From Wolbachia pipientis (lineage in GTDB: Bacteria > Pseudomonadota > Alphaproteobacteria > Rickettsiales > Anaplasmataceae): a DNA stretch of 7,705 nucleotides. Location: positions 1 through 7,705 of the forward strand of contig NZ_JAHDJT010000060.1 of assembly GCF_023661085.1 (NCBI RefSeq), read 5' to 3'. The notes under the pieces are model-generated. The model worked only from the letters and a program-made list of their open reading frames with translations. It searched no databases and was not told where the DNA came from. Positions 1 through 5,805 of the stretch are shown here, in pieces. Position 1 is the stretch's first letter. Each line of letters starts with the position of its first letter. A program made the translations under genes and the position numbers.

Positions 1-2
1 AA

Positions 3-27
3 TACCCTTATTGTTATAATAAGGGTA
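3..27. repeat. 10-bp inverted repeat overlapping the outward promoter
   Basis: Arms at 3-12 and 18-27 pair perfectly over 10 bp around a 5-base loop (GTTAT); the core reads CCCTTATT / AATAAGGG. No run of T follows on either visible side, which argues against a simple intrinsic terminator, although the left side is cut by the window edge. Because it covers the -10 element of the leftward promoter it could be a repressor binding site. A similar CTTATT / AATAAG palindrome lies in the presumed rpoD promoter. Confidence 0.5.
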
Positions 28-44
28 ACGGTGAAGGTTGTCAA
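16..44 (-). promoter_or_regulatory. Outward-facing sigma-70-type promoter
   Basis: On the minus strand a perfect -35 hexamer TTGACA (plus positions 39-44) is followed after exactly 17 bases by TATTAT (16-21), a five-of-six match to the -10 consensus. Transcription would start near position 9 and run left out of the window, so the gene served is not visible. The -10 box lies inside an inverted repeat (3-27), which suggests either operator control or the 5' hairpin of the transcript. The match quality is the best in the window together with the rpoZ promoter; function is inferred. Confidence 0.55.
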
Positions 45-81
45 GTAGTTTTTTTTGTTTCCATTGAACACCAATGCTCTG

Positions 82-210
82 TCAAAAGTGTGTTATATAG
101 TTATGCAAGAAGTCTAGCGCTTCTTGCTTATAATTACAGGTTTGAGCCAATTTATCATGCCATTCTATTTGCCCCCTCCCAATAACGCAAGTTGGTTTAA
201 TTTGACGCAT
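82..210 (-). CDS. Doubtful 42-residue ORF directly after rpoD
   Basis: An ATG sits 4 bases past the rpoD stop and opens a 42-codon frame that begins MRQIKPTC and ends NYITHF before a TGA at 82-84. A GAGGA sequence overlapping the rpoD stop is too close to the ATG to be a normal ribosome site, though translational coupling is possible. I recognise no domain, no signal peptide and no membrane segment. The 8-bp hairpin at 105-127 lies within it, which points to a noncoding 3' region instead. The frame stays open beyond the TGA to the window edge, so a decayed gene is a further option. It is listed only because its position next to rpoD is notable. Confidence 0.15.
   Translation of the reverse strand: MRQIKPTCVIGRGQIEWHDKLAQTCNYKQEALDFLHNYITHF
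105..127. terminator. Hairpin downstream of rpoD, possible terminator
   Basis: GCAAGAAG (105-112) and CTTCTTGC (120-127) form a perfect 8-bp stem with a 7-base loop, about 90 bases past the rpoD stop codon on the minus strand. The position suits the end of the rpoD transcript. There is no proper T-tract directly after the stem in the minus-strand direction (the next bases read ATAACTATATAA), so this is either a weak intrinsic terminator or an RNA 3'-end stabilising hairpin. The pairing is seen; the role is inferred. Confidence 0.4.
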
Positions 211-214
211 TTCC

Positions 215-2155
215 TCAGAAGAATCCTCTAAGTTTTCTAGCACGGCTTGGATGTTTTAATTTACGTAGTGCTTTTGCTTCTATTTGCCTAATTCTCTCGC
301 GTGTTACGTTAAAGATTCTTCCTACTTCTTCTAAGGTATGTTCTTTTCCATCTTTACCAAGACCAAAGCGCATTCTGAGAATCCTTTCTTCCTTTGGCGT
401 TAAAGTTGCAAGAACATTGGTTGTAATACCACGCAAGTCAGCAAGTATTGCAGCATCTTCTGGCTTTGAGACTCGTTTGTCTTCTATGCAATCACCAAAG
501 GTACTGTTATCATCTTTTCCCGTTGGAGCTTCAAGACTTACAGGATCTCTTGCTATTTTCATAACTTTGCGTATTCTTTCTAGAGGCATCCCAAGTTCCG
601 TACTCAATTCCTCTAATGTAGGCTCTCTTTCCATCTCATGAGTTAACTTTCTTAGTGTCCTATTGATTTTGCTGATAATTTCTACCATATGAACCGGTAT
701 TCTAACTACTTTAGACTGTTCAGGTATTGCTCTGGTGATTGATTGCCTTACCCACCAAGTTCCGTAAGTTGAAAACTTGTATCCGCGTTTGTAATCAAAT
801 TTATCCACGGCTTTCATAAGACCAATATTGCCCTCTTGTATCAAATCAAGCAGAGCAAGACCTCTGTTTGAATATTTTTTAGCGATGGAGACTACTAACC
901 TTAAATTAGCTTTAATCATTTCCTGCTTTGCTTCGGAGACTTCTCGTTCATGCTTTTGTATCCTTTTGATTAGCTCCTTAAATTCCTGCACGTTATCTTC
1001 TTGTATATATTGCTTAACATTATTCACAGAGCGGGCTATACACTCAGAGTTACCTTCTATAAACCTTGTACATTTGATTTTTAATTCTTCTGTAAGAGAA
1101 GATTCATTTTCATTGGTCTTTAAAAAACTTGTCTCCTCCAATTCACGCTTTAAAAGCACTTCATTATAAACTTTGTAGAAACTTTCCCTGTCAATATCAT
1201 ATTTTCTAGCCTCAGAAATAAGATTGGCTTCCTCAAGCATTATAGACTTGTTTATATTATAGAGTTTTTGTATAATTTGAGTGACAGCAGCATCACTTAA
1301 TTTGATTTGTAACGCTATAAACCATATTTGATTATATAAATCTTCATATCCTGACTCGCTAGGGGAATTTTTCCTTAGTGTCAATGCTTCATTTGCTAAA
1401 GTAATTATCTCATCTAGTGCAACTATAACCTTGGGCAATAAGTCGCTTTCCATTTCAAGAATAGAAACATTTAAACTTGCTGAGTTTATATCTTCGTTAC
1501 CACTTTCTTGCTCGTCATCACCCTTTTTATTACTTGCTTCATCATCTTCGCAGTGTTCATTATCTTTGGCATTTTCAGAATCCTCAAAGTCTTCGGCACT
1601 TTCTTCGCTATCCTTTTTAGGTATTGTATTAAAATCAGAACTGTAAATTGCATCTAGGTCTATAATTTCTCTCAGTAAGAGAGCTCCACTACTCAAATCA
1701 TCACGCCATGCTTTTATCATTTTCAGTGTTACTGATGTTTCGATTATTGCACGCAGCATGTTATGCTTTTCAGATTCAATTTTTTTTGCTATCTCGATTT
1801 CATCTGCCCTTGATAGAAGCTTTACGGAGCTCATGTCTTGTAGATAAACTCTTACCGGATCGTCGTTTTGTACTAAAGTTGTGGCAGCATTTGACAATGT
1901 ATCATCGTCATCGAGTTTGCTATCATCATTGTTAGCAGAAGTGTCTTCCTCATCTTCGCTGCTCTCAAGTACATTAATTCCAGAATCTTGTAATATAGAT
2001 ATAGTATCATCTATGAAGTCAGATGAGAAATTTTCATCTGACAGTTTATCATTTATATCATCAAGAGTAATAAAACCACCCTTTCTTATACTTTTGGTCA
2101 CTAGATCCCTTATGATTTTTTTCTTACCCTCTGCATTATTAATAGTTGACATCAT
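215..2155 (-). CDS. rpoD: RNA polymerase primary sigma factor RpoD (sigma-70)
   Basis: This is the housekeeping sigma factor, which directs RNA polymerase to -10/-35 promoters. Order of domains in 646 residues: an N-terminal acidic region 1.1 (about 1-95), region 1.2 starting [10 protein letters not shown] at 99, a long non-conserved region (about 130-395), region 2 with [17 protein letters not shown] from 417 followed by the core-binding and -10-melting segment ([17 protein letters not shown], then [19 protein letters not shown]), region 3, and region 4 ending in the helix-turn-helix [20 protein letters not shown] (608-627) that reads the -35 box. All key motifs are intact. The non-conserved region carries a strongly acidic, low-complexity stretch around residues 183-225. 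Two ATG codons stand in tandem (2155-2153 and 2152-2150). AAAGG lies only 2 bases before the first but 5 before the second, so the second ATG (645 residues) is the likelier start. It is read in the same direction as the mnh cluster, but a 119-base gap suggests its own promoter. Confidence 0.98.
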   Translation of the reverse strand: MMSTINNAEGKKKIIRDLVTKSIRKGGFITLDDINDKLSDENFSSDFIDDTISILQDSGINVLESSEDEEDTSANNDDSKLDDDDTLSNAATTLVQNDDPVRVYLQDMSSVKLLSRADEIEIAKKIESEKHNMLRAIIETSVTLKMIKAWRDDLSSGALLLREIIDLDAIYSSDFNTIPKKDSEESAEDFEDSENAKDNEHCEDDEASNKKGDDEQESGNEDINSASLNVSILEMESDLLPKVIVALDEIITLANEALTLRKNSPSESGYEDLYNQIWFIALQIKLSDAAVTQIIQKLYNINKSIMLEEANLISEARKYDIDRESFYKVYNEVLLKRELEETSFLKTNENESSLTEELKIKCTRFIEGNSECIARSVNNVKQYIQEDNVQEFKELIKRIQKHEREVSEAKQEMIKANLRLVVSIAKKYSNRGLALLDLIQEGNIGLMKAVDKFDYKRGYKFSTYGTWWVRQSITRAIPEQSKVVRIPVHMVEIISKINRTLRKLTHEMEREPTLEELSTELGMPLERIRKVMKIARDPVSLEAPTGKDDNSTFGDCIEDKRVSKPEDAAILADLRGITTNVLATLTPKEERILRMRFGLGKDGKEHTLEEVGRIFNVTRERIRQIEAKALRKLKHPSRARKLRGFF

Positions 2156-2173
2156 TACCTTTATATTTAAAAT

Positions 2174-2203
2174 TTTATCCCTTATTAGTAAATAAGCTTA
2201 CAA
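2174..2203 (-). promoter_or_regulatory. Candidate rpoD promoter with internal palindrome
   Basis: On the minus strand TTGTAA (2198-2203) and GATAAA (2174-2179) are separated by 18 bases; each matches four of six consensus positions. The start would fall near 2167, leaving a very short leader before the ATG pair. An alternative pairing is TTGCTT (2205-2210) with TAATAA (2182-2187) at 17 bases. In both readings the palindrome CTTATT-AGTA-AATAAG (2181-2196, plus strand) falls in or beside the polymerase contact region. This is a moderate match in AT-rich DNA, so confidence is limited. Confidence 0.35.
2181..2196. repeat. CTTATT-N4-AATAAG palindrome upstream of rpoD
   Basis: Two 6-base arms pair perfectly around AGTA, in the spacer of the candidate rpoD promoter. 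The same arms, with a 5-base spacer, form the core of the palindrome at 7-23 over the outward promoter. Both sites also share flanking CCC or GGG on at least one side (CCCTTATT at 2179-2186). It may be an operator, or a chance product of AT-rich sequence. Confidence 0.35.
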
Positions 2204-2274
2204 CAAGCAAGCCTATAGTTTAATTTTTAGCTTGTAGCTACCTGTTACTTCATATAGTTTAAGATACTGTTAAT

Positions 2275-2601
2275 TCACATATGTTGGTCTTGATCAATTA
2301 TTCCATATTTTTCTTCTATTTTTATTGCTATAGACAATCCAACTGAAAATGTTGCAATTCCAACTACTATGGCAGTGAGCATTAAAACATGCGGTATAGG
2401 ATTGCTATATAAATAAAAACTTGAAACTAGTATAGGAGGCAAAGAGCTTTTTATATATCCTAAAAATATATAAAATAGCAGAACAGATGCTTGGAAAACG
2501 CTTACCCCTATCATTTTCTTGATTAGATTTTTATCATTTATGATAGTATACAAGCCCAGCATCATTAATATAATAATAGTTGTATAATTATATAAAGTCA
2601 T
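2275..2601 (-). CDS. mnhC: Mrp/Mnh antiporter subunit C (NuoK-like)
   Basis: A small membrane protein of 108 residues, of the usual MnhC length, related to the NuoK subunit of complex I. It belongs to the multi-subunit antiporter that exchanges cytoplasmic Na+ (or K+) for protons. Three hydrophobic segments are visible (about 5-21, 30-50 and 71-93). The family signature is NPIPHVLMLTAIVVGIAT (67-84), matching the typical NPLPQALVLTAIVIG block. The tail (IEEKYGIIDQDQHM) is polar. Its ATG overlaps the stop of mnhB by 4 bases (ATGA), so it is translationally coupled and is the last gene of the cluster. No clear terminator follows before rpoD. Confidence 0.9.
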   Translation of the reverse strand: MTLYNYTTIIILMMLGLYTIINDKNLIKKMIGVSVFQASVLLFYIFLGYIKSSLPPILVSSFYLYSNPIPHVLMLTAIVVGIATFSVGLSIAIKIEEKYGIIDQDQHM

Positions 2602-3017
2602 TGTCTTTTTATACGAGCAAAGCTTACATATATGATCAACATGGAGGAGAAGACAGTAAGCGCTACGCCCAGTTCCACCAGGAAAATGCCAAATTTTTGA
2701 CTAGCAACGTTGTTGGTTAATAATATACCATAAGATAAAAAACTTTTGCCAAATAAAACTGTTACAATACCCGTTCCTCCGTAGATTAAAATGCCTAGCA
2801 TATTAGCAAGTTTAATTACAGAATAGGGTATTGCTTTTAAAGTTACGGATATACCAAATAACATTGAATATAGTATTATTCCGGAAGCAATAATTATTCC
2901 GGCTTGGAATCCCCCACCTGGAGTGTAGTCGCCATGAAATTGTATATATAAGGCAAATAGGATAATAAAAGGCACCATTAAAAATGTTACTGCATTTAAT
3001 ACCGGATCTTTAATCAT
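2598..3017 (-). CDS. mnhB: Mrp/Mnh antiporter subunit B
   Basis: A 139-residue integral membrane protein of the MnhB/MrpB family, the normal size. The diagnostic block is QFHGDYTPGGGFQAGIIIA (26-44), where HG and PGGGFQAG are the hallmark of this subunit. Four hydrophobic segments can be drawn (about 10-25, 38-58, 66-86 and 107-130). The family acts in the antiporter complex in the inner membrane. The start overlaps the end of the preceding MbhD/MbhE-like gene by 8 bases, and the purine-rich GAAGAAAAAGAAA before the ATG could act as a weak ribosome site. The stop overlaps the mnhC start. Identity is firm from the motif. Confidence 0.93.
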   Translation of the reverse strand: MIKDPVLNAVTFLMVPFIILFALYIQFHGDYTPGGGFQAGIIIASGIILYSMLFGISVTLKAIPYSVIKLANMLGILIYGGTGIVTVLFGKSFLSYGILLTNNVASQKFGIFLVELGVALTVFSSMLIIYVSFARIKRQ

Positions 3018-3537
3018 TTTCTTTTTCTTCTTTTAATGTTAATGTTATACAAAGTGCGGCAGTAAAGACTACTATAGTTTCCCCAAATGTATCATAACCA
3101 CGAAAGCTTGCTAAAATAGCCGTCACTATATTAGGAATACCAGCAACTTTTTCAGTATTTTCTATATAATAAGGAGCAACATGCAAGTGGATTGGAGCGT
3201 CATGGCTGCCAAAATCCGGCAGTTGAGTTATAAAGTGTGATAAGAATACAGTCAAAAATAAAATAAAAAAAAGTGTTGTAGGGTTGTGAGATAAATTTAC
3301 TTTATGGTTTTTTATCAAAGAAAGCGCAGCAAACATAAAAACTGTACTGAGCCCTGCACCAACTGAAGCTTCAGTAATTGCAACATCAGGTGCGTTCATA
3401 ATTAAATACATAAGTGCAATGAGTGAACTAAATGCACACATTAGAACGCTACTTACAACTAAGTGTTTTGAAAGAACTATAAAAACTGTAACTGTAAGTA
3501 ATAGAAAGAGTAATGTTACATTCAATATTTCTAGCAT
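3010..3537 (-). CDS. MbhD/MbhE-like antiporter subunit (MnhA C-terminal module)
   Basis: This 175-residue membrane protein corresponds to the C-terminal part of MnhA/MrpA, found in some bacteria and archaea as separate MbhD and MbhE subunits. The first half has the MbhD block MNAPDVAITEASVGAGLST (47-65) after two hydrophobic segments (about 5-23 and 28-48). After a loop (about 105-135) the second half has the MbhE-like block IVTAILASFRGYDTFGETIV (137-156) followed by a last hydrophobic stretch. It therefore looks like MbhD and MbhE joined in one chain. The large N-terminal MnhA part (NuoL-like, proton pumping) is absent from this chain and from the window. It starts 1 base after the mnhG stop and overlaps mnhB by 8 bases. 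Databases may call it 'DUF4040 domain' or 'MnhB-related'. Confidence 0.85.
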   Translation of the reverse strand: MLEILNVTLLFLLLTVTVFIVLSKHLVVSSVLMCAFSSLIALMYLIMNAPDVAITEASVGAGLSTVFMFAALSLIKNHKVNLSHNPTTLFFILFLTVFLSHFITQLPDFGSHDAPIHLHVAPYYIENTEKVAGIPNIVTAILASFRGYDTFGETIVVFTAALCITLTLKEEKEND

Positions 3538-3538
3538 C

Positions 3539-3823
3539 TTAACCTTCTTTAGTTTTTCCCTTACTTTTATAATAAGTGCACGCTAAAATATAGCTGTTAG
3601 TTGAGTTAGCTATCCATACTATAAGGATCAATAGCATTATTTTAACAGTATTAATTGAAAATTCATTTTGCAGAGCAAGACCAATCAACAATAACATCGC
3701 ACCGCTGGAATCTATTATACCTACTGCATGTAACCTAGTATAAAAATCAGGAAATCTGATTGTTCCTATGGTTGAAATGATTACTAAACAAATACCTAAG
3801 AATATGAAAATAGGTCCTATCAT
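3539..3823 (-). CDS. mnhG: Mrp/Mnh antiporter subunit G
   Basis: A 94-residue membrane protein of the MnhG/PhaG family. The signature RFPDFYTRLHAVGIIDSSGA (23-42) is intact and close to the family form RFPDFYTRLHAxGxxDTxG. Hydrophobic segments flank it at about 3-21, 42-53 and 60-82, giving three helices, as expected. The tail is short and basic (KSKGKTKEG). It starts 6 bases after the mnhF stop and ends 1 base before the MbhD/MbhE-like start, so it is within the same transcript. No clear Shine-Dalgarno precedes the ATG, so coupling to mnhF is likely. The subunit is thought to be structural in the complex; its exact part is not known to me. Confidence 0.93.
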   Translation of the reverse strand: MIGPIFIFLGICLVIISTIGTIRFPDFYTRLHAVGIIDSSGAMLLLIGLALQNEFSINTVKIMLLILIVWIANSTNSYILACTYYKSKGKTKEG

Positions 3824-3829
3824 AAATTA

Positions 3830-4075
3830 TCAAAGCAACATTAACCTCATTAGTGCTATAGTTGATACAAAACTAATACTAGCATACAAAAGTGCTATAT
3901 CAAGCAAAAAGAAATTGTTCAGAACAATCGACATTGCTGTTATGAGTAAAGCTACTTGTGTCGAAAAATTGTTAAATGCTAGCACCTTGTCGTAAATATC
4001 ACTCAGCTTGGACACTACACGGCATAGCATTACACTAATACAAAGCAGCAGTATATAAACAGTAACGTAGATCAT
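3830..4075 (-). CDS. mnhF: Mrp/Mnh antiporter subunit F
   Basis: An 81-residue membrane protein of the MnhF/PhaF family. It has three hydrophobic segments (about 2-20, 37-54 and 56-78). The loop SDIYDKVLAFNNFSTQ (25-40) corresponds to the family's DRVVALDTIG region, and FFLLDIALLYASISFVSTIAL (55-75) to the conserved YLDVALVLALLGFVGTVAL block, including the aspartate at 59. The start ATG has no evident Shine-Dalgarno. It begins 36 bases after the rpoZ stop with no hairpin between them, so the mnh genes may be co-transcribed from the rpoZ promoter. It is the first mnh gene of the cluster; the MnhE gene that usually precedes F is missing here. Confidence 0.9.
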   Translation of the reverse strand: MIYVTVYILLLCISVMLCRVVSKLSDIYDKVLAFNNFSTQVALLITAMSIVLNNFFLLDIALLYASISFVSTIALMRLMLL

Positions 4076-4111
4076 CTATAAATTACAAACTTCAGTAGTA
4101 CTCTGCTCGAT

Positions 4112-4540
4112 CTACTCTTCATTATCTACTTCATCATCTATTTCCTCACTGTCTTGATCGTCTATTTCGGTTTCTACCTCATCATCCTGAATATTAACAC
4201 TTTCTTGATCCATATCGGAATCTATGTTGAACTGGTCATCAGAAAAATTTAGTAGTTTTTCTAGCTTACTTGTATTACTGCTGTAAGCATTACTCACATT
4301 TCCTTTCATATACTCTTTGCATCTGCTTACCAAAAGGCTAAATAATTCATGAGTATCTACTTGTCTTTCTGCTATTTCGTATAAAGAAATGATGGTATTC
4401 TTATGACCTTTAAACTTAGCTGCCTCAATTGGGCTACTTGCCCCTGTATTCGAGTCATGTGTCCTCTGACTCGCCAATAGAGCTAATTTAAAACGGTTAT
4501 TCACCCGCTCTGTGCATTTTTCTATAACAGATTCAGCCAT
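4112..4540 (-). CDS. rpoZ: RNA polymerase omega subunit RpoZ
   Basis: The omega subunit helps assemble and stabilise the core RNA polymerase by binding the beta-prime chain. The N-terminal half fits the family: a first helix AESVIEKCTERVNNRFKLALLASQRT (2-27), where NRF-L-L-A-R is the conserved core, then HKNTIISLYEIAERQVD (46-62), equivalent to the family's KxTVIALREIEEG segment. At 142 residues it is longer than the usual 70-100. The extra part is a polar linker and a highly acidic tail (about 101-142, mostly D and E), known in other alphaproteobacterial omegas but pronounced here. AAGG 9 bases before the ATG is a plausible ribosome site. It is likely transcribed from the promoter at 4566-4593 and may continue into mnhF. 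Confidence 0.9.
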   Translation of the reverse strand: MAESVIEKCTERVNNRFKLALLASQRTHDSNTGASSPIEAAKFKGHKNTIISLYEIAERQVDTHELFSLLVSRCKEYMKGNVSNAYSSNTSKLEKLLNFSDDQFNIDSDMDQESVNIQDDEVETEIDDQDSEEIDDEVDNEE

Positions 4541-4565
4541 AAAATACTACCTTAATAAGTTTTAT

Positions 4566-4593
4566 ACTGTATCATAAAAAAACAAAATGTCAA
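4566..4593 (-). promoter_or_regulatory. rpoZ promoter with extended -10
   Basis: On the minus strand a perfect TTGACA (4588-4593) is followed after 16 bases by TACAGT (4566-4571), preceded by TG in the extended -10 position (TGATACAGT). The start would lie near 4559, about 19 bases before the rpoZ ATG. The -35 box lies just past the stop codon of the XRE gene, so rpoZ need not depend on transcription from there. The motif is seen; activity is inferred. The presumed start site coincides with a small CTTATTAAG element (4551-4559) similar to the arms of the palindromes near rpoD. Confidence 0.55.
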
Positions 4594-4598
4594 CTTCT

Positions 4599-4940
4599 CT
4601 ATTGAGACTCAGCTTCATGTTTTGCCTTTTCTTCTTCAAATTTTACTGCTTGGTTTTCTGTTATTATAATTGTTATTCCAAAACCTAATTTTTTGAGGAA
4701 TCCTAACAATCGCTCTAGGGAGAAACCATCTGTTTTGCCATTTTTAATTTGCGATATCTTCGGCTGATCAACACCTAGTTCTTCTGCTGCACGAGCTTGG
4801 GTCCAACACTTTGTTCTTATAAATTCGCTGATTATGCTAAGTAGCTTCTTTTTTATTTCTACAAAACATGAACCGTTGTCTAATGACATTATTATTTCCA
4901 TAATCTTTTTACACCCACTATCAAAAACTTTGTAAGACAT
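4599..4940 (-). CDS. XRE-family helix-turn-helix regulator, antitoxin-like
   Basis: A cytoplasmic DNA-binding protein of the Cro/C1 (XRE) type. The core motif WTQARAAEELGVDQPKISQI is a complete helix-turn-helix, and NGKTDGFSLERLLGFLKKLG after it is typical of the small regulators that serve as antitoxins in HigBA/RelBE-like pairs (the DGFSLERL-FL-LG pattern). The C-terminus (ENQAVKFEEEKAKHEAESQ) is charged and probably a short helix. The start is uncertain: the frame opens at a TTG (4964), an ATG at 4940 gives 113 residues, and an ATG at 4889 gives 96 residues with GGA 7 bases upstream and a length closer to the family. I list the 4940 start. No toxin gene is next to it: upstream is an AT-rich spacer, downstream is rpoZ. 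It may regulate its own promoter, or be a remnant of a prophage or toxin-antitoxin module. Confidence 0.85.
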   Translation of the reverse strand: MSYKVFDSGCKKIMEIIMSLDNGSCFVEIKKKLLSIISEFIRTKCWTQARAAEELGVDQPKISQIKNGKTDGFSLERLLGFLKKLGFGITIIITENQAVKFEEEKAKHEAESQ

Positions 4941-4951
4941 TACAACATAAA

Positions 4952-4965
4952 TTTGATATCTCAAA
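4952..4965. promoter_or_regulatory. Small inverted repeat ahead of the XRE gene, possible operator
   Basis: TTTGA (4952-4956) and TCAAA (4961-4965) form an inverted repeat around TATC, 12 bases before the ATG at 4940. XRE regulators often bind short palindromes near their own start. The arms are only 5 bp in AT-rich DNA, so chance is a real alternative. If translation begins at the TTG (4964) the repeat would fall inside the gene. Confidence 0.2.
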
Positions 4966-4995
4966 GTATTAATATCATATAGCTTGTACTAAATA

Positions 4996-5025
4996 ATTAT
5001 AGATATTAATATATAAAGCTTTAAA
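4996..5025 (-). promoter_or_regulatory. Candidate promoter of the XRE gene
   Basis: A perfect TATAAT (4996-5001, minus strand) has TTTAAA (5020-5025), a four-of-six -35 match, 18 bases upstream. The start would be near 4989, about 50 bases before the ATG at 4940. AT-rich sequence produces such matches easily. Confidence 0.3.
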
Positions 5026-5252
5026 TTGATCATGCGTTAATATTTGTAACAAATTTATTTTAATCTTAATAATTGTTTTACCTAAAAAAATTATTTATAG
5101 CAAGAAGAATGGCAGCTGCAAGGCTAAAATAGTCATTTTGTAAATTCATATTACATAAGAAGTTTATATCTCTATATCTTAAAATAGATATTTGTTCAAA
5201 TCTCTGTTTAATGAGAATGCTATATATTATATTCATAATGTAACTCAAATAT

Positions 5253-5281
5253 TTGTTGCTTTTTAGCTGAAACACTATTTA
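5253..5281 (+). promoter_or_regulatory. Weak candidate promoter of purE-mutL
   Basis: TTGTTG (5253-5258) and TATTTA (5276-5281) are 17 bases apart, each matching only three of six consensus positions. The start would be near 5288, about 10 bases before the purE ATG, leaving no room for a Shine-Dalgarno. This fits the lack of any such site but is weak evidence. Confidence 0.2.
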
Positions 5282-5297
5282 GTTAGTAAATCAAATT

Positions 5298-5801
5298 ATG
5301 TTGAATATGGCAGGAATAAGAAAAGATGTCGCTGTAATTATGGGAAGTGAATCGGATTATAGCACTATGTCTCATGCTGTTAATATGTTAAAAGAGCTAG
5401 GGATTTCGCATGATATATTTATAATATCTGCACATAGAACACCAGAAAGACTATTCAATTTTGCTAAATCTGCACAAGAAAAAGGTTTTAAGGTTATTAT
5501 AGCTGGTGCAGGGGGAGCAGCTCATTTACCTGGTATGGTTGCGTCGCTTACTTATTTACCTGTTATCGGTGTTCCTGTACATAGTAAGCAACTAAACGGG
5601 CTGGATAGTCTATTGTCTATAGTGCAAATGCCAAAAGGTATACCGGTTGCAACAATGTCCATAGGAGAAAGTGGAGCATATAATGCTGCCATTACCGCCG
5701 CGTCTATATTGTCAATTTCTAACAATGAAATTGCAAGTAGGTTAAAAAAATGGAGAGAGAAACAGACCAAAGGAGTAAAGGAAAAACCGGGTCCATGGTA
5801 A
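5298..5801 (+). CDS. purE: N5-carboxyaminoimidazole ribonucleotide mutase PurE
   Basis: PurE (class I) converts N5-carboxyaminoimidazole ribonucleotide to 4-carboxy-5-aminoimidazole ribonucleotide in de novo purine synthesis, in the cytoplasm, after PurK. The 167-residue chain is of standard length and has all family blocks: [12 protein letters not shown] (11-22, phosphate and substrate binding), SAHRTP (44-49, with the catalytic histidine region), [12 protein letters not shown] (69-80), [22 protein letters not shown] (from 91) and the [14 protein letters not shown] helix. Nothing appears missing. ATG codons occur at 5298 and 5307; neither has a Shine-Dalgarno site, and residues 1-9 lie outside the conserved part, so the start is uncertain by three codons. 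mutL follows after 4 bases, indicating a shared transcript. The pairing is positional, without an obvious pathway link. Confidence 0.97.
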   Translation: MLNMAGIRKDVAVIMGSESDYSTMSHAVNMLKELGISHDIFIISAHRTPERLFNFAKSAQEKGFKVIIAGAGGAAHLPGMVASLTYLPVIGVPVHSKQLNGLDSLLSIVQMPKGIPVATMSIGESGAYNAAITAASILSISNNEIASRLKKWREKQTKGVKEKPGPW

Positions 5802-5805
5802 ATTT

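Larger units (their letters stand above)
4965..5297. other. AT-rich divergent spacer without a supportable gene
   Basis: This stretch separates the leftward XRE/rpoZ/mnh/rpoD block from the rightward purE-mutL pair and must hold promoters for both sides. It is very rich in A and T, with a small hairpin (ATATCT 5174-5179 with AGATAT 5186-5191). The only frame of any length is a GTG-started 65-codon frame on the minus strand (5078-5275), with no ribosome site and no recognised domain. Its end, SLAAAILLAINNFF, is hydrophobic and vaguely like transposase C-termini, which is not enough to call a pseudogene. I see no RNA gene. Confidence 0.5.

Noticed and set aside
417..1935. Several plus-strand frames of 71-113 codons opposite rpoD.
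   Set aside because: They are rich in Ser and Leu as expected from the complement of acidic and charged rpoD codons, and the opposite strand is a complete, well-conserved gene.
2228..2240. TAGCT-TGT-AGCTA hairpin between mnhC and rpoD as a terminator of the mnh genes.
   Set aside because: The stem is only 5 bp and is followed on the minus strand by AAAATTA instead of a T-tract.
4076..4111. Possible terminator or promoter between rpoZ and mnhF.
   Set aside because: The 36 bases contain no hairpin and no convincing -10/-35 pair, so read-through is the simpler view.
5078..5275. A GTG-started 65-codon minus-strand frame in the divergent spacer, ending SLAAAILLAINNFF.
   Set aside because: It has no ribosome site, no recognised domain and lies in very AT-rich DNA. 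The slight likeness to a transposase C-terminus is too weak to call a pseudogene. A profile search against transposase families would decide.
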